From Phyllostachys edulis (taxonomy: Eukaryota > Streptophyta > Magnoliopsida > Poales > Poaceae), in NCBI GenBank assembly GCA_036346405.1, contig CM070568.1:33576820-33640819 (forward strand): a DNA stretch of 64,000 bases, written 5' to 3'. The notes below the pieces were generated by a model that did not search any database, had not been told where the DNA came from, and saw only the letters and a program-made list of their open reading frames with translations. Every line of letters begins with the position of its first letter. Position 1 is the first letter of the stretch. The position numbers and the translations under genes are program-made. Positions 11,771 to 22,760 of the stretch are shown in pieces.

Positions 11771-12564
11771 AATTCAGCCGAGAGCACTTTTTTCTTTGAA
11801 TTTGTTTCTTCTTGTTTTTTTTACCTCGCACTCGTAGCTTCAAATGTATTACCACATGTACCAAAAAAATTTCCACATTTTTTCACCTGAAATTACGACA
11901 CAACATAGCACAAATCTCCTTGAGGCAGCAATGATTTGCCAGATGAGGAGGTGGCGGCGGGCGGTAATACACCATCACCGGTTGTGGTGGCGAGGGAGGG
12001 CGGGTGCATGTGCACCCATGCTTGGTGCAGGAGCACGGGCACCCCATCCCTCACAAACTGCGTGCAGGTGGAGCACTTGGAGGCGATGTACTACGTGGGG
12101 ACGAGGGCCACTGGTTTGAAGGGCGGTGCTCAGGGTTAAGGCTGCAGATGGAGAAGGCGTCCATTGCTCTACTTCTTTTTTTCCACTATTTGTATTGAGG
12201 AGGAGAAGGGAAGGGTTGCACGAGGATACATGTGATAATACATTTTTGGAATGAAATCCCGTGATTTCATGTGAAAAATTTTGTTTGAATAATTTAATGT
12301 GACAATACATTTTTTGTAGATGTGACAGCACATTTTTGGTACATGTAATAATACATAGAAAATCATGCATAAAAGGAAAGCGCGTGATTTCATTTCATGC
12401 GTCCGATTTGGAATGCGAACTATTCTATGAGTGTATCATGTAGACACTGCTAGGGATGACATTCTTAATGTTGTACTTACTGTACCACAGGCTAGATAAA
12501 CTAGTCTATGAACCAACTAAGGGAAATGCTTGGCGTGTATATCATATAATACTGTAACTGTAGC

Positions 12565-12716
12565 CTTCTATTTGTGTGCAAAAGTGTTAAATAATGTTTC
12601 AAATAGCGTCAAAAACACTATTCACAAAATTCAACCGGCTAGTTGTGGCTTGTGGGGGCACGGGCGAGACAGTGTCATGCCCTAGGGGCACAGACACGGC
12701 GAGTTCGCCCCCCAGG
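12565..12716 (-). repeat. Right terminal inverted repeat of MULE candidate
   Basis: Its reverse complement follows the left repeat with small indels: GCCGTGTC...TGCCC, then CACAAGCCACA, then TTTTGTGAATAGT, then TATTTGAAACATTATTTAAC. Confidence 0.55.
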
Positions 12717-13540
12717 GTCACTGTGGATATCATAGGGATGTGCTCATGATTTTAGGATGATGATACAATTGGCAGTGGTGTTGAGGGTTTGTGATGAACC
12801 ACGAAAGTCCTATTCTGGCCCGATCTTTCGATGAGTAGGTAAATTCGATAGTAGTTGCTCAACTCTCACGATCCTGGCTATGAACTCGCAAGGCTCGAAA
12901 CCACGCAATCGCTGAACTGCTCGACAAGTCGTTATCGACCGTGCACAAATACCCGGATGACCTGATCACGAAGATCAATTCCTGCATACACTGAAGAAGC
13001 ACGCAAGAACAAGATAGATAAACAATCTAAAATTGTGAATAGGAATTAAAATTATATTGATAAGTGGGGTTTCCAAGAACAATGTTGCTGTTGATCTCGC
13101 CGAACAAGAGGATAAAGTATAAAGTAGCAAAGCTAAACATTAATCAACAAAACCCAATTTTGCTAAAGGGCGGCGGATCCTATATGAGGAGGACGGCCAG
13201 GAGGTGAGAACCCTAGGGATGGTGGTACTGTTCATAGGTACTGCTCACGTGAACAGTACGACTCCCTAGGGTCCTTATGGGCCAAGTCGGCCAAGTCAGC
13301 CCATATATTACATAGCCAGTGGGCCAATAATTGGTGACGCAACACCATGGCACATAGATGCAGCACCATGGTATGTAGACGTAGCTTGGCTCGTAGGAGT
13401 AGAAGTAGCTTGATCCAATTGGGAAATATGGCATTGTAGTGGCCGAAAGTCCAATTGGAGAAGATGTAGTTGAAGTAGAGGATGCAGTGCAGCGGGTTGA
13501 AGTAGTGGTTGCATTCTTAGGGTCGATGTCCTCATCAGTT
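12717..13540 (-). other. Unassigned repeat fragment interrupted by TE2
   Basis: The stretch looks like transposon sequence but I cannot name it. On the minus strand it holds an open frame (13213 to TE2) rich in Thr, Ser and Tyr with repeated IPWCC and IYVPWCC, followed by a GC-rich stretch and a TATA-like CTCATATAGG (about 13178-13187). It may be the promoter side of a minus-strand element. The frame runs into the TE2 LTR at 13541, so it is truncated by that insertion. Confidence 0.35.
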
Positions 13541-13574
13541 TGTTGAAACATGTATTTTTAGCAAATTTTAGAAG

Positions 13575-13750
13575 CTATTAGGCTGTAGGCGGTCAGATCG
13601 GCTAGGACGGCGGTCAGATCGGCTAGGACAGCGGTCAGATCGGCCTTTGTGGCGGTCTGATCGGCCACCTCTGGTGGTCAGACCTGCCAGGGCTTTGGCC
13701 AAGAGGCTAGTGGTTAGACCGGCCATGGGCGGCGGTTTGACCGGCCAAAA
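13575..13750 (+). repeat. Reiterated near-palindrome array in TE2 LTR
   Basis: About eight copies of a 20-25 base unit built on GCGGTCAGATCGGC, with variants such as TGGTCAGACCTGCC and GCGGTTTGACCGGC. The core GGTC-AGACC is close to its own reverse complement. A second cluster with the same core lies at about 15145-15230. Confidence 0.75.
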
Positions 13751-14559
13751 AGGTGTCTTTCAAATTTGGAGCCAGGCCAAAAATAGAGGGTGTAGGCAAG
13801 AGAGATGATTCTTCTACACTTGGCCTCATAATTTTTAGAGTTTCGAGGCAAAAGTTCTATTCATTTTAAATTTCCAGAGAGGTTTCGGATTTCTAGGGAG
13901 AAATTTGGCTAAGTCCCCATGCACATCATGAGATGTGCATGATGCATGTTTCGACTAACGTGGGTCTTCCTAGAATTGATTTCTTGGTCTATTGTTGTGT
14001 AGGAGGCTTGGAGGTCAACGACGGTCAATGGCGAGGATGATCGGGACTAGGCTTGGAGAGCTGAGGTCTAGAACGATCGAGGATACCGGGTAAAGTCAGT
14101 GGACTCAAGCATGGCGCAAAATGGACAAGGATGACCGAACAGGAAGTTCAGTGCGATGGTTGCATCAAGCAGCACGGGAGTCGGTGCAAGTGCCATGGTG
14201 GTTTCGGTGGGAGCTAGATAGGAGATACTTGATGACATGAAGAGAGCTGTTGATCAATCTACACGTGGCGAATCATGAGATTGCTTCATGAAGATTGGAT
14301 TCGGTCTTTAGAGAAGGATCGAGAAGGGGTATTTTGGTAACTTCACCAAAATACCACTTTGATGACCTTTGGCTAAACCGCAGTGCAAGACAGCGCAAGG
14401 AGAGACGGTTTAGGTCAAATGAAGATAAAGATCACGAAGAAACGGATCCGAGAAGCACAGTTCGTCATCTGTTTTGAGAAGTGTGCGTGAGTCTAGACCT
14501 ATTTGTGTGTGGGCTTAACGGATGCCCGTTAGGGTCTTCTCTCTCAACCTAGCCTCCAC

Positions 14560-14567
14560 TATAAAAG
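14560..14567 (+). promoter_or_regulatory. TATA box of TE2 5' LTR
   Basis: TATAAAAG lies about 870 bases before the LTR end in otherwise ordinary sequence, a plausible core promoter for the copia transcript. Confidence 0.6.
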
Positions 14568-15144
14568 AGAATATCCAGATGTGGAGTTCCTAAGTCCTTC
14601 CAAGAGAAAATCCCTAATTTGTGTTTTGGGGATTTTGGAGTAGTAGAGGCTAGGGTTTGTGAGAGATGGATTGATTGTGTATTCAAGTATTGAGCTTTTG
14701 TCCTCTATGGTGGAGTGGCTGTAAATCAATATCTATCTCAAAATAATCTAAGCAAGATTTCTCCAAGATGAGTCACTTCTTGTTCTTGCTCTCACTTTGA
14801 TGACTTTTGGGTTTTTGATGATCATTTGGTTTTACTTTGGTTTTTTACGGTGATCTTACTTACTGTGGCATGTGGGAATGTATCTAGGATCATCTTGATC
14901 ATCTTTTATCCACGAGCAAGTTTTAGGCTCAAAGTTTGATTTTCCTAAGTTCTTGTGCCCTCCTTCCCTCATCTATGAAATTCATAGAACTTTGGCTTTG
15001 ATCTTCCCGATCGTCAATTGAAATAGGTTCTTGACCTTCTTGATGTACTATGGTTGAAATTTGAGCGGATTTGGATCACCAGATCAAAAGTTGAGTCGAT
15101 TTGTGATTTTGAGTTTGTGCTAGTTTCATTGTTCATCGGGCTGG

Positions 15145-15230
15145 AGGTCAGACTGCCCCTAGTGAGAGGTCTGACCGCTAGTCCAACGGTAAGACCGCCC
15201 AACCTGAGAGGTCTGACCGCCCAACTCACT
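15145..15230 (+). repeat. Second near-palindrome cluster in TE2 LTR
   Basis: Copies of GAGGTCTGACCGC and AGACTGCCC/AGACCGCCC alternate about every 20-28 bases, using the same GGTC-GACC core as the array at 13575. Confidence 0.7.
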
Positions 15231-15428
15231 TTGATTTGAGTTTATGGTGTTTTTGGTTGTTGTGCTTCGGGGTTTTGATTGGATTCAATACAATACTTCC
15301 ACTGTGCTTGTTCGTTGATCTTCATAGCTTTCATAGCTATTGGAGAGAAAATTGAGTTTAATCCAATCAAGGTGAAAAAGAGGCAGATCTCCTATTCACC
15401 CCTTTAGTCGTCGTTTCAATCCAACAAG

Positions 15429-15440
15429 TGGTATCAGAGC
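15429..15440 (+). other. TE2 primer-binding site, initiator Met-tRNA
   Basis: TGGTATCAGAGC is complementary to the 3' end of plant initiator Met-tRNA and begins two bases after the LTR end. Confidence 0.95.
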
Positions 15441-15484
15441 CCGGTTAGTTTATTCTTGATCTTAACCGATCACTGAACTTAGCG

Positions 15485-16557
15485 ATGGAGAAGTATTCCA
15501 CAAAGCCGCATGTCTTCGATGGACTTGACTATGCCTATTGGAAAAATCACATGCATGTCTACCTTCAGAGTGAAGGTCAAGCCATATGGGAGGTTGTCCG
15601 AGCCCCGCTCGTCTTGCCCGAGGTTGCTACACCGGCTTTAGCAGTCCTCTTGGCTAATAACCACAAGGCAAAGAATCTCCTATATACCGAGCTTGGTAGA
15701 CAGGAGTATGACAGGATCTGTCACCTTGAGACCACGTATGAGATTTGTCACACCCTCGAAACCTACCATGAGGGTTCATCTCAAATCAAGCAAGTACGTC
15801 AAACGGTCTTCAAGTGAGAATACAACAGTTCGAGATGCGTCCTAGAGAGAGCATCGATGATGCATTCACTCGCTTCAACAAGGTGTTCAATCAGTTGAGA
15901 GCGGTCGATATCGAGTATTCTTAGTCTGAGAATGCTACCCTTCTCTTGGCTGCAATCAACACCAAGGAGTAGGAGATGAAGGCTACTGCCATTGAGGAGA
16001 ATATCAATCTCTCTGATCTCACTTTGGAGTTGCTCTATAGTAAGCTCAAGACTCATGAGATCAAGAGGGTTGATCATCCTAAGAAGGAGAATATGGTTTT
16101 AGTAGCTGACTCTCTCAAGAGAACTTCTGATGGCTCTTCTGGATCTTCCTTTGGATTTTCACTTGCTTATTTATCTGAAATCCATGAAGAAGAACTTGAG
16201 ACTATCCCTGAGCCTAAGTTAACCCTCCTAGCCAAAAAGTTCACACGGACCTATCACAATGTGAGAAACAAGAAAAGAGGTGGCCTTGTGACATGCTATG
16301 AGTGTGGAGAACTCTACCACATCTGTGCGAACTATCCCTAAATGAAAGGGAAGAGCAGCCACAAGGAGGAGAAGACAGCTTGGAGGAAGCCTCAAGGGAA
16401 CAAGTCCAAATTTGATGTTGCCAAGCTTGTGAAGGCCGCTCACCGGGTCTTTGCCGCTTTTGGAGAGCATTCCATAAGCGATGTGGACTCCGGGAACGAG
16501 GAGTACAAGGAGGAGGAGCTCCCTCAAGAAAAGAAGAAAGGAAAGGCAAAGGACTTC
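15485..16557 (+). pseudogene. gag: TE2 gag, first part
   Basis: The frame starts MEKYSTKPHVFDGLDYAYW, with the Trp-containing start typical of plant copia Gag (UBN2 family). It is broken by a stop at 15815 caused by a frameshift near 15830 and by in-frame TAG codons near 15922 and 15970. It reopens and reaches a zinc knuckle near 16300 (CYECGELYHICANYP) in which the last Cys of CX2CX4HX4C is Tyr, then a TAA, then a Lys/Glu-rich stretch up to the solo LTR insertion at 16558. Gag would form the virus-like particle. The frame continues directly at 22071 once the solo LTR and one duplication are set aside. Confidence 0.8.
16553..16557 (+). repeat. Target-site duplication ACTTC, left copy
   Basis: ACTTC directly precedes the TG of the solo LTR; the right copy is at 22066-22070. 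Confidence 0.9.
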
Positions 16558-17129
16558 TGTAACATCCCAAATGTACAAATGGAACCAAATCTAGGTTTGT
16601 GTTTCAAATGTAATCAATTATGGGTGTTTGTTTCAAATGTAATTAAATGTGTAGAAATTAAAACTTTTTCTCATATCTTGAAACTCTTAAACTCACATAT
16701 AATTCTTGTCCAAGAGTTGTGGAATCCAAAAACACAAAGCTCTTGTTGACAAAAGTCAAACCCATTTTTCACTTGTCACAAATCTTGTGCCAAACCTTTG
16801 AAAATATTTTTCCTTGGTCCTAGAGATGATGTGGGACCCCTCTGAAAAATATCATAAGTTTTAAAACTTGTTTGATAATTTTTGGAGGTAAATCAAACCC
16901 TAAAACAGCCTTAAGGAATTTCCTGAGAAAAATGCGGTGCATAAAAACCTTTGAAAATTTTATGTAAGGTTAATCATAAAGTCAGCAAGCTCCAGTTAAA
17001 ATTTCATAAATTTTGGAGTTGAATTTCTATCTCAATTTAAATCCACAAAGTCTCAGCTTTTAATTCAAACCCTGCACTATTCCTTAGGCCGAGCCATTTT
17101 CCAAAATGGGTCTAACCCAACCGCATCCC

Positions 17130-18050
17130 TGGCTCAGCCTGACCTCCTTTCCCACACGTGAGGTCGTAGCCGTTGGATTTAGATCCAGTGGCCACGACCT
17201 CCTCCATAACCGGCTCAGTCCAGACCTCCCACCCCGCGAGGTCTTGCGCCGTTGGATCAAAATTAACGGCCATGACCTCCCCTCGTTATCTATCACTCAA
17301 GTCCTCCTTGCTGATGCATTGTGCGCCGTTGGATCAAAATCCATGGCCACGACCTCCCCGTGGTGTCATGCGACGACCTCCCACCCGCGCGAGGTCGTAG
17401 CCGTTAGATGGAGATCTCACGGCCATGACCTCCCTCCTCATCTCGTAGCCGTTGGATAAAGATCCAACTGCTATGACCTCCTTTCCTACTCGATTATGCC
17501 GCCTAATGGCCCAGACCTCCCTTTCTCAGTCGTGCCCGTTGGATCAAAATCCAACCGCCACGACCTCCCATCGCGCAATGCGCAATGGCTATGACCTCCC
17601 TCATTTGATCAGCACCATTGGATGTAAATCCAACGGAACTGACCTCCCCTTATGTTGTGTGCCCTTGGATTAAGATCTAATGGCCATGACCTCCTTCTCT
17701 GTCGTGCGCACCAGCTCAAGACCTCCTCTCATGTTGTGCGCCCTTGGATGTAGATCCTAAGGCCACGACCTCCACATCCCTTTGGCTATGCCACGTGCTT
17801 GTTTTAGTCCTCCCCATCATGTTCGCACCCTTGGATCGCAATCCAACGGCCAGGACCTCCTAACCCCTTATCGCGCGCAACCTCCCTATTCTTTTCGCAA
17901 CCATGCGATGGAGATCGTGTGGCTGTGACCTCCCCGCTCCTTTGCGCCTCTACGCAATGATGATCTAAGGGTCACGACCTCCCCAGTCCTGATCCAGTGG
18001 CTGTGACCTCTCCCTTTCTCATCCAACGGTTGGGGGCAGGTCCTGTTCTT
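17130..18050 (+). repeat. Degenerate GACCTCC/CCGTTGGATC minisatellite in solo LTR
   Basis: Roughly twenty diverged units of about 40-75 bases, each built as GCCGTTGGATC, a short spacer, GATCCAACGG, then CCACGACCTCCC. The centre of each unit is an inverted repeat (GTTGGATC/GATCCAAC). Units differ by substitutions and indels, so the array is old. Confidence 0.75.
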
Positions 18051-19059
18051 CTCCTAGCTTGGGCGCGCACGTGTGCCATGGTAATGAGGAGGTCAGTGAC
18101 CTGTCTTGTCCCAACGGCTCTGTGCCTGCGCGCATTAAATGCATGTCAGTGCTTTCCGCCCTAGGCCATGCCTAGGCCTACACCCCCATCACCTCCACGT
18201 CCCTGTCAAAACCATGGACCGCGCCATGGGCTAAGCTCACCATGAGCTTAACCTTTGGCTCATGACCTCTTTTTCCCAGGGTATAAGACCTCCCTTGGTT
18301 TCCTCCCTTGGCTTCCTTTGCACACCTTCGAGCTTTGCCTTGCCTCTCTGTGCTTGGCTGAGCTCCTCCTCCACAGACCTCCCCTTGGCCGCCATTACTG
18401 GAGCTTGGAGCTCCTTGGTGGCGCAGTGTCCCAGTGACTTCCCTCTCCATTTCCTTACTTCCAGTTGAGCCACTACCCTCTGTGACAAAAGCCCTAACTT
18501 ATTGGTTGGGACGTTTTCAGAGTTGGCCTGACTTGGAGCTTGGAGCTTGGAGGACTTCCCCTTTTGGCCGTGGAGCACCCTACTTCACTATCGCCGGTCC
18601 TCCTCTCCTCCGACCTCCTCAGCACCTTCAAGACCTCCAGGTAACGTCCTGGTAGTCCTTTAGATGCTGGGCACCCGCTTGTATGTTGTTGCGGAGCTTT
18701 ACTTCAATTTTTGTCTTTTGGCTGTGTTGGTCATCTTGCTCCTCTCCGGCTCGTCGGCGTTCTAGGCCACCGCCGCCGTTGAGAGTAGGTCCATGGGGTG
18801 CACATGACTATTGCGGTCCCAATGGTACCTTTGGTTTGCGCCGGTGAAGTCCTCATCGCCGGCGACAAGCTGTTGAGTCTTCGCCGGGATTTTGTCGAGA
18901 CGAAAGCAATGGTCTTTGTTGTCGTTTAAGGACAAAGATCCTCCCCTTAAATGCGTCAATCATTGCTAATCATTGGTAATCTCGGGTTAGCCATTAATGC
19001 CTTAGATCCTGTCCCTTGTCGTGTATTTAAGGCCCCCGCGCGCGCGTCGCTCTGGGACC

Positions 19060-19620
19060 TCTTTGCCCAAGGACCACCCCGTGGACTTTTGGCAAAGACC
19101 ACCCCAAAGACCTTCCCTCGGGATCCTCTTTGCAAAAGATCACCCCTGGTCTTTTGTAAGGACAACCCCCAGGACCTCCCTCCTTGCGATCTTGATCGTT
19201 CAGGACCTCCCCATGGAGATCTGAGCCGTTAAGACCTCCCTTCTTGTTGATCTCAGCCATCTAGGATCTCCCCGTGTAAGTCTCATCTGTTGAGGTCCTC
19301 CCAGTGTTGATCTCAACCGCTCAGGATCTCCTCGAGGTCATCTTAGCCGTTTATGACCTCCTCGAGGTCATCTTGACTGTTAAGGTCCTCCCTCGCTAGA
19401 TCTGGACCATCTCGGTCCTCCCTCCATGGTTTTGGTCCGTTGGATGCAGCATCGACGGCCACGACCTCCTTCCCCATTAGCGCGCGTTGCCGGGAGGACA
19501 TGGACCGTTGGATCCAAGATCAACGGCCCATGTTCTCTGGACCTGTGCAGGCGCGTGCGCGTTTTCCCTGGGAGGTCTTGGGCCGTCCGATTTAGCATCG
19601 ACGGCTCATGTCCTCCCCTG
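19060..19620 (+). repeat. Second GACCTCC-type repeat block in solo LTR
   Basis: Diverged units with AGGACCTCCC alternate with GATCT-AGCCGTT. A well-preserved inverted unit (CCGTTGGATC ... GATCAACGG) lies at about 19507-19530. It belongs to the same repeat type as 17130-18050 and is separated from it by about 1 kb of non-repeated sequence. Confidence 0.6.
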
Positions 19621-22065
19621 TCATTTTGGTTTTTAGAAATCCAGAGAGCTCTTATTTTGTAAACTGAAAAAGGTAATGAACTTGTAAAATGCATATCTAT
19701 TTCATTTTAAATCCAAATGAGGTGATTCCAATTTTGTTAGCTCTGGTTTGATCTGGGCTCTAATCTAAAAATGGTTGTGAGCTCAGTTCGGCTCTAGAAA
19801 AGAGTTTGCTGAAATAGTTTAGAAATAGGTTTTAATTGTTATCCTTTAAATGGTATTTAACTTGTAAAATGCATAAGTAATTGTCTTTAGATCATTTTTG
19901 AGTGAATCCAACTGTGTTGGCTTCCTCTGTTAGTGAACTAAATGTTAGAGTAGGATTTAGGCATGTCACTATTTTCAAAAGAATTGTGGGTGCATATTAG
20001 TTGTGCTCATTTTCATGTCTTTGAAAAATTATAGAAAATGCATAATAGCTCCAAATGAGATGAATCCAATTGGGTTGTTCATCTTGTGAGGTGCTTGTGT
20101 TGCAGTAAAAAGTTCAATTGCACCACCTTTCTAGAAATTTTTGCTAAACAATTTAATTATGTGAATAGTAACAGTTTGCAATTTTAGAGGCTGAGCAGAA
20201 TTGTTTTGCTCATATCTTTTGCATTGAGAATCCAAATCAATTGGTTCTTATTGCTAAATTCTCTAAAAATCATTCTCTAGCTTCTGTAGAAATTTCAGAG
20301 CATTTGGAGCTTGTTTGCTTTGCTGTCTTCTTGGTTTTCGTCGTTCTTATCAATTCTTTTCGCCTTTTCGATTAGGTGTCGATGAGTGTGTTGATCCCGT
20401 GAGCGATACTCTGCAGCAAACTGAGCATAACCAGCAAGGCAAGCAGTTTGATCATATCCCATTGTGTCCCATTACTTTAAAGTCTAATACCTTGTTTAAC
20501 TTGTATGTATGCATTGCTATTTTGTTGTTAAATGATATCGTTTAGTGATCCTATAGATGCATATCCTGTAGGTAAATGTTCATTCTCTACTACTAAGCCT
20601 AGGACTACCTTGCTGTGATGTAGAGTTCGTTGGATGAGCTCTCATCACTTAGTAGGTCACGTGTTGGTATGCTTAGAAATGCTTAGAATGGTAGAAATGG
20701 GCGGTTGTCGACATTATGTCGATGACCTTGGTCGCAAAAAAATTATTATTCCATTATGTCCATCTTGTGATTTGTTAATTTGTAAAGTCAAAACAAAACT
20801 AAAAATGAAAACTATTTGGACTTGGGCACAATGGATGATGGTGTGATTGTTGGGTTGTGGAATGGTGCCTAAGTCAACAAGGACCGAACATCTTGTTACA
20901 CCAAACCAAGCATTTTTGCGTGCTAACCACACGAGAGGGATATAGGACCTCTCTTGGCTAAGTACTTTGGCGGGTGTTAGCTTTAAGTTGCATGGTGGGC
21001 TATTGGGCGAGTAGTAGTGGGGTTATCCACTGCAAGGAGCACTACCCGTATAAGGGGGTGAGCATCTTTGATGACTCCGCATCAACGTATGGGGCGGTTG
21101 TATCCCCATATGGGCAACTCGTGGTTGACACTCAATATCGGAAAGGTCTCATTGGACTTAGCTGTGCCGGCACACCAAAGGAAGTGTGCTAATAGCTTGG
21201 CGAAAAGGCGGTCTAACGTGTGGGTACATTGGTACACCCCTGCAGAGTTAAAACTATTCGAATAGCCTCGTCCTAGGTTATGGACATGCTTGGGGAAGTC
21301 TTTCGAGAGTTAGACTACAACCTTTAATTAAAACTTGACATGGGTGGTATGAATGGGTAATTCATGCTATTGTTGTGGTGGCTATTGGGTTAGTCACTTC
21401 CAGGATTGTTGTTGTTATCTATCTATTGTTATTATGTTACTTGTCTCGTTGTTACTTGCAAATTAAAAATGAATTGCAAAACTGCTTTGAATCTATTTAA
21501 ATATTGCAAATGAAAACTTGCTTTATGCTAAAATAAGTCCAAAGCCTCATCCACTTAAATAAAGCTTGCATGTAGCTAACTATAGTTCTGTTATACTACA
21601 CGTTAGTCTTACGAGTACATTTTTGTACTCATTTGCTTTGCTTAATAACTTTGTTGCAGAGGAGGTAGAGCCCAAAGGGCTTTACTTTTGTGAGATGTGC
21701 TGCGGTTGGGAGTCTAGCTAGGTGGCTTGGTTGGTTGCCTTGTGGGCTAAAGGCAAACTTTGTGGCTCTCTTTTGTTTATTACCATCTTATGGCTTTTGC
21801 TTCCGCTGTTGTTAATTTCCCTTAGTTGTATTTGGCCGGTTGGCCCCTTTTGTAATAACTCTTTCTATATTATGTATGTCTTTTATTTCTAGTTCGTGCT
21901 TTGGTTCTATGTCTTGAATGGAATTGATGCATGATTTTGTAAAGGGGTGTGTATACTGCATTTCTGGGAAGTATACATATCTCGAAGACACGGATTATTA
22001 TATTTGTGATGCTAGGGTCAATGGATGACTAAGTATTACAAGCCTAATAAATCGGGGTCCTCACA

Positions 22066-22070
22066 ACTTC
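22066..22070 (+). repeat. Target-site duplication ACTTC, right copy
   Basis: Identical to 16553-16557 and directly follows the CA of the solo LTR. Confidence 0.9.
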
Positions 22071-22760
22071 ACTGGCATGTGCTTCGTGATCAACTTTGTC
22101 GATATCGATGAGGTACTTCCATCATATGAAGTTCTCTCAGCTAGATGTGATACCATCGATGAGCAATTGCTTAGTTAGGATAAGATGTTAGAGTTCACTA
22201 TGGCTAGGAATAAGGACTTAGAATCACAAGTTGATAATCTGATGCTAGAACTTGTGAATGCTAAGAATCTTGATGTTGATGAATATTCATCTTGCCATGC
22301 TTTACATTCTGAACTTGCTAAGTTACAAAACGCTCATGATATTGCCATGCACCAACTAGAAAATGATAGGACTGAGTTGATTGAGTTTAAATCTACTCCA
22401 TGTGAAAAATGCTTAGAATCTAGCAAGTTGATAGCTTCTAATAAGGCTGAGTCTAGCACTTGCTCTTTTTGCTCAGAACGTGAACGTGAAGTGAATGACA
22501 TGTTAGAAGTAGTTAGAGTTAAGTGAGCCAAGCTTAAGGACAAAATTAATTTTGCTCCTTGTGCTTCATCTGAAGCCCTTATGCTTGAAGTTGCTATTCA
22601 TAAGGAGAAGCATGCTAGAGCCGTTAAGGCTAAAACTTGTGAATCATGTCCTAAACTTGAAAAAGGAAATGCTTATCTCAAGGATACATTAGAAAAATTT
22701 TCTAAGGGTAAGAAATAATTGAACATGATTCTTGACAAGTCCAAAACTCCTTATGGGAAG
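22066..22760 (+). pseudogene. gag: TE2 gag, second part: coiled-coil region
   Basis: Continues the frame broken by the solo LTR. The conceptual product is Leu/Glu/Lys-rich with regularly spaced Cys pairs (CEKC, CSFC, CESC), the long coiled-coil segment found after the zinc knuckle in many large copia Gags. Stops occur near 22177, 22525 and 22717. Confidence 0.7.

Larger units (their letters stand above)
11560..12725. mobile_element. Candidate MULE, possibly Pack-MULE
   Basis: About 11570-11770 and 12565-12716 are inverted copies of one sequence. Shared segments include CTGGG...GCCGTGTC near the outer ends and CACAAGCCAC, then GTGAATAGT and ATTATTTAACACTT towards the inside. Long terminal inverted repeats of this size fit Mutator-like elements. 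There is no transposase. The interior has a GC-rich island (about 11930-12130) between AT-rich flanks, as when a MULE captures a host gene fragment. I do not recognise the captured sequence and could not define the target-site duplication. Confidence 0.55.
13541..15426 (+). repeat. TE2 5' LTR (1886 bases)
   Basis: It starts TGTTGAAAC and ends GTTTCAATCCAACA, giving TGTTG/CAACA terminal inverted repeats. The primer-binding site begins two bases after the end. It contains a TATA box at 14560 and two groups of short near-palindromic repeats at its two ends. Confidence 0.85.
16558..22065 (+). mobile_element. Solo LTR of a long-LTR Tekay-type element (5508 bases)
   Basis: It starts TGTAACATCCC and ends GGTCCTCACA, and is flanked by identical ACTTC duplications (16553-16557 and 22066-22070) inside the gag of TE2. 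Setting it aside joins the gag frame exactly. It has no coding capacity of its own. It shares with the other long LTRs the dyad block at 21210-21290. It is longer than TE1's LTR, largely because of the internal GACCTCC minisatellite. A solo LTR forms when the two LTRs of a full element recombine and the interior is lost. Confidence 0.9.

Noticed and set aside
13213..13551. Thr/Ser/Tyr-rich frame as a host gene
   Set aside because: It is low in complexity, its apparent start lies inside the TE2 LTR, and it sits in transposon-like sequence; kept only as part of an unassigned fragment.
17106..17673. Frames across the GACCTCC repeats
   Set aside because: They arise from the minisatellite, change frame between units and have no start or domain logic.
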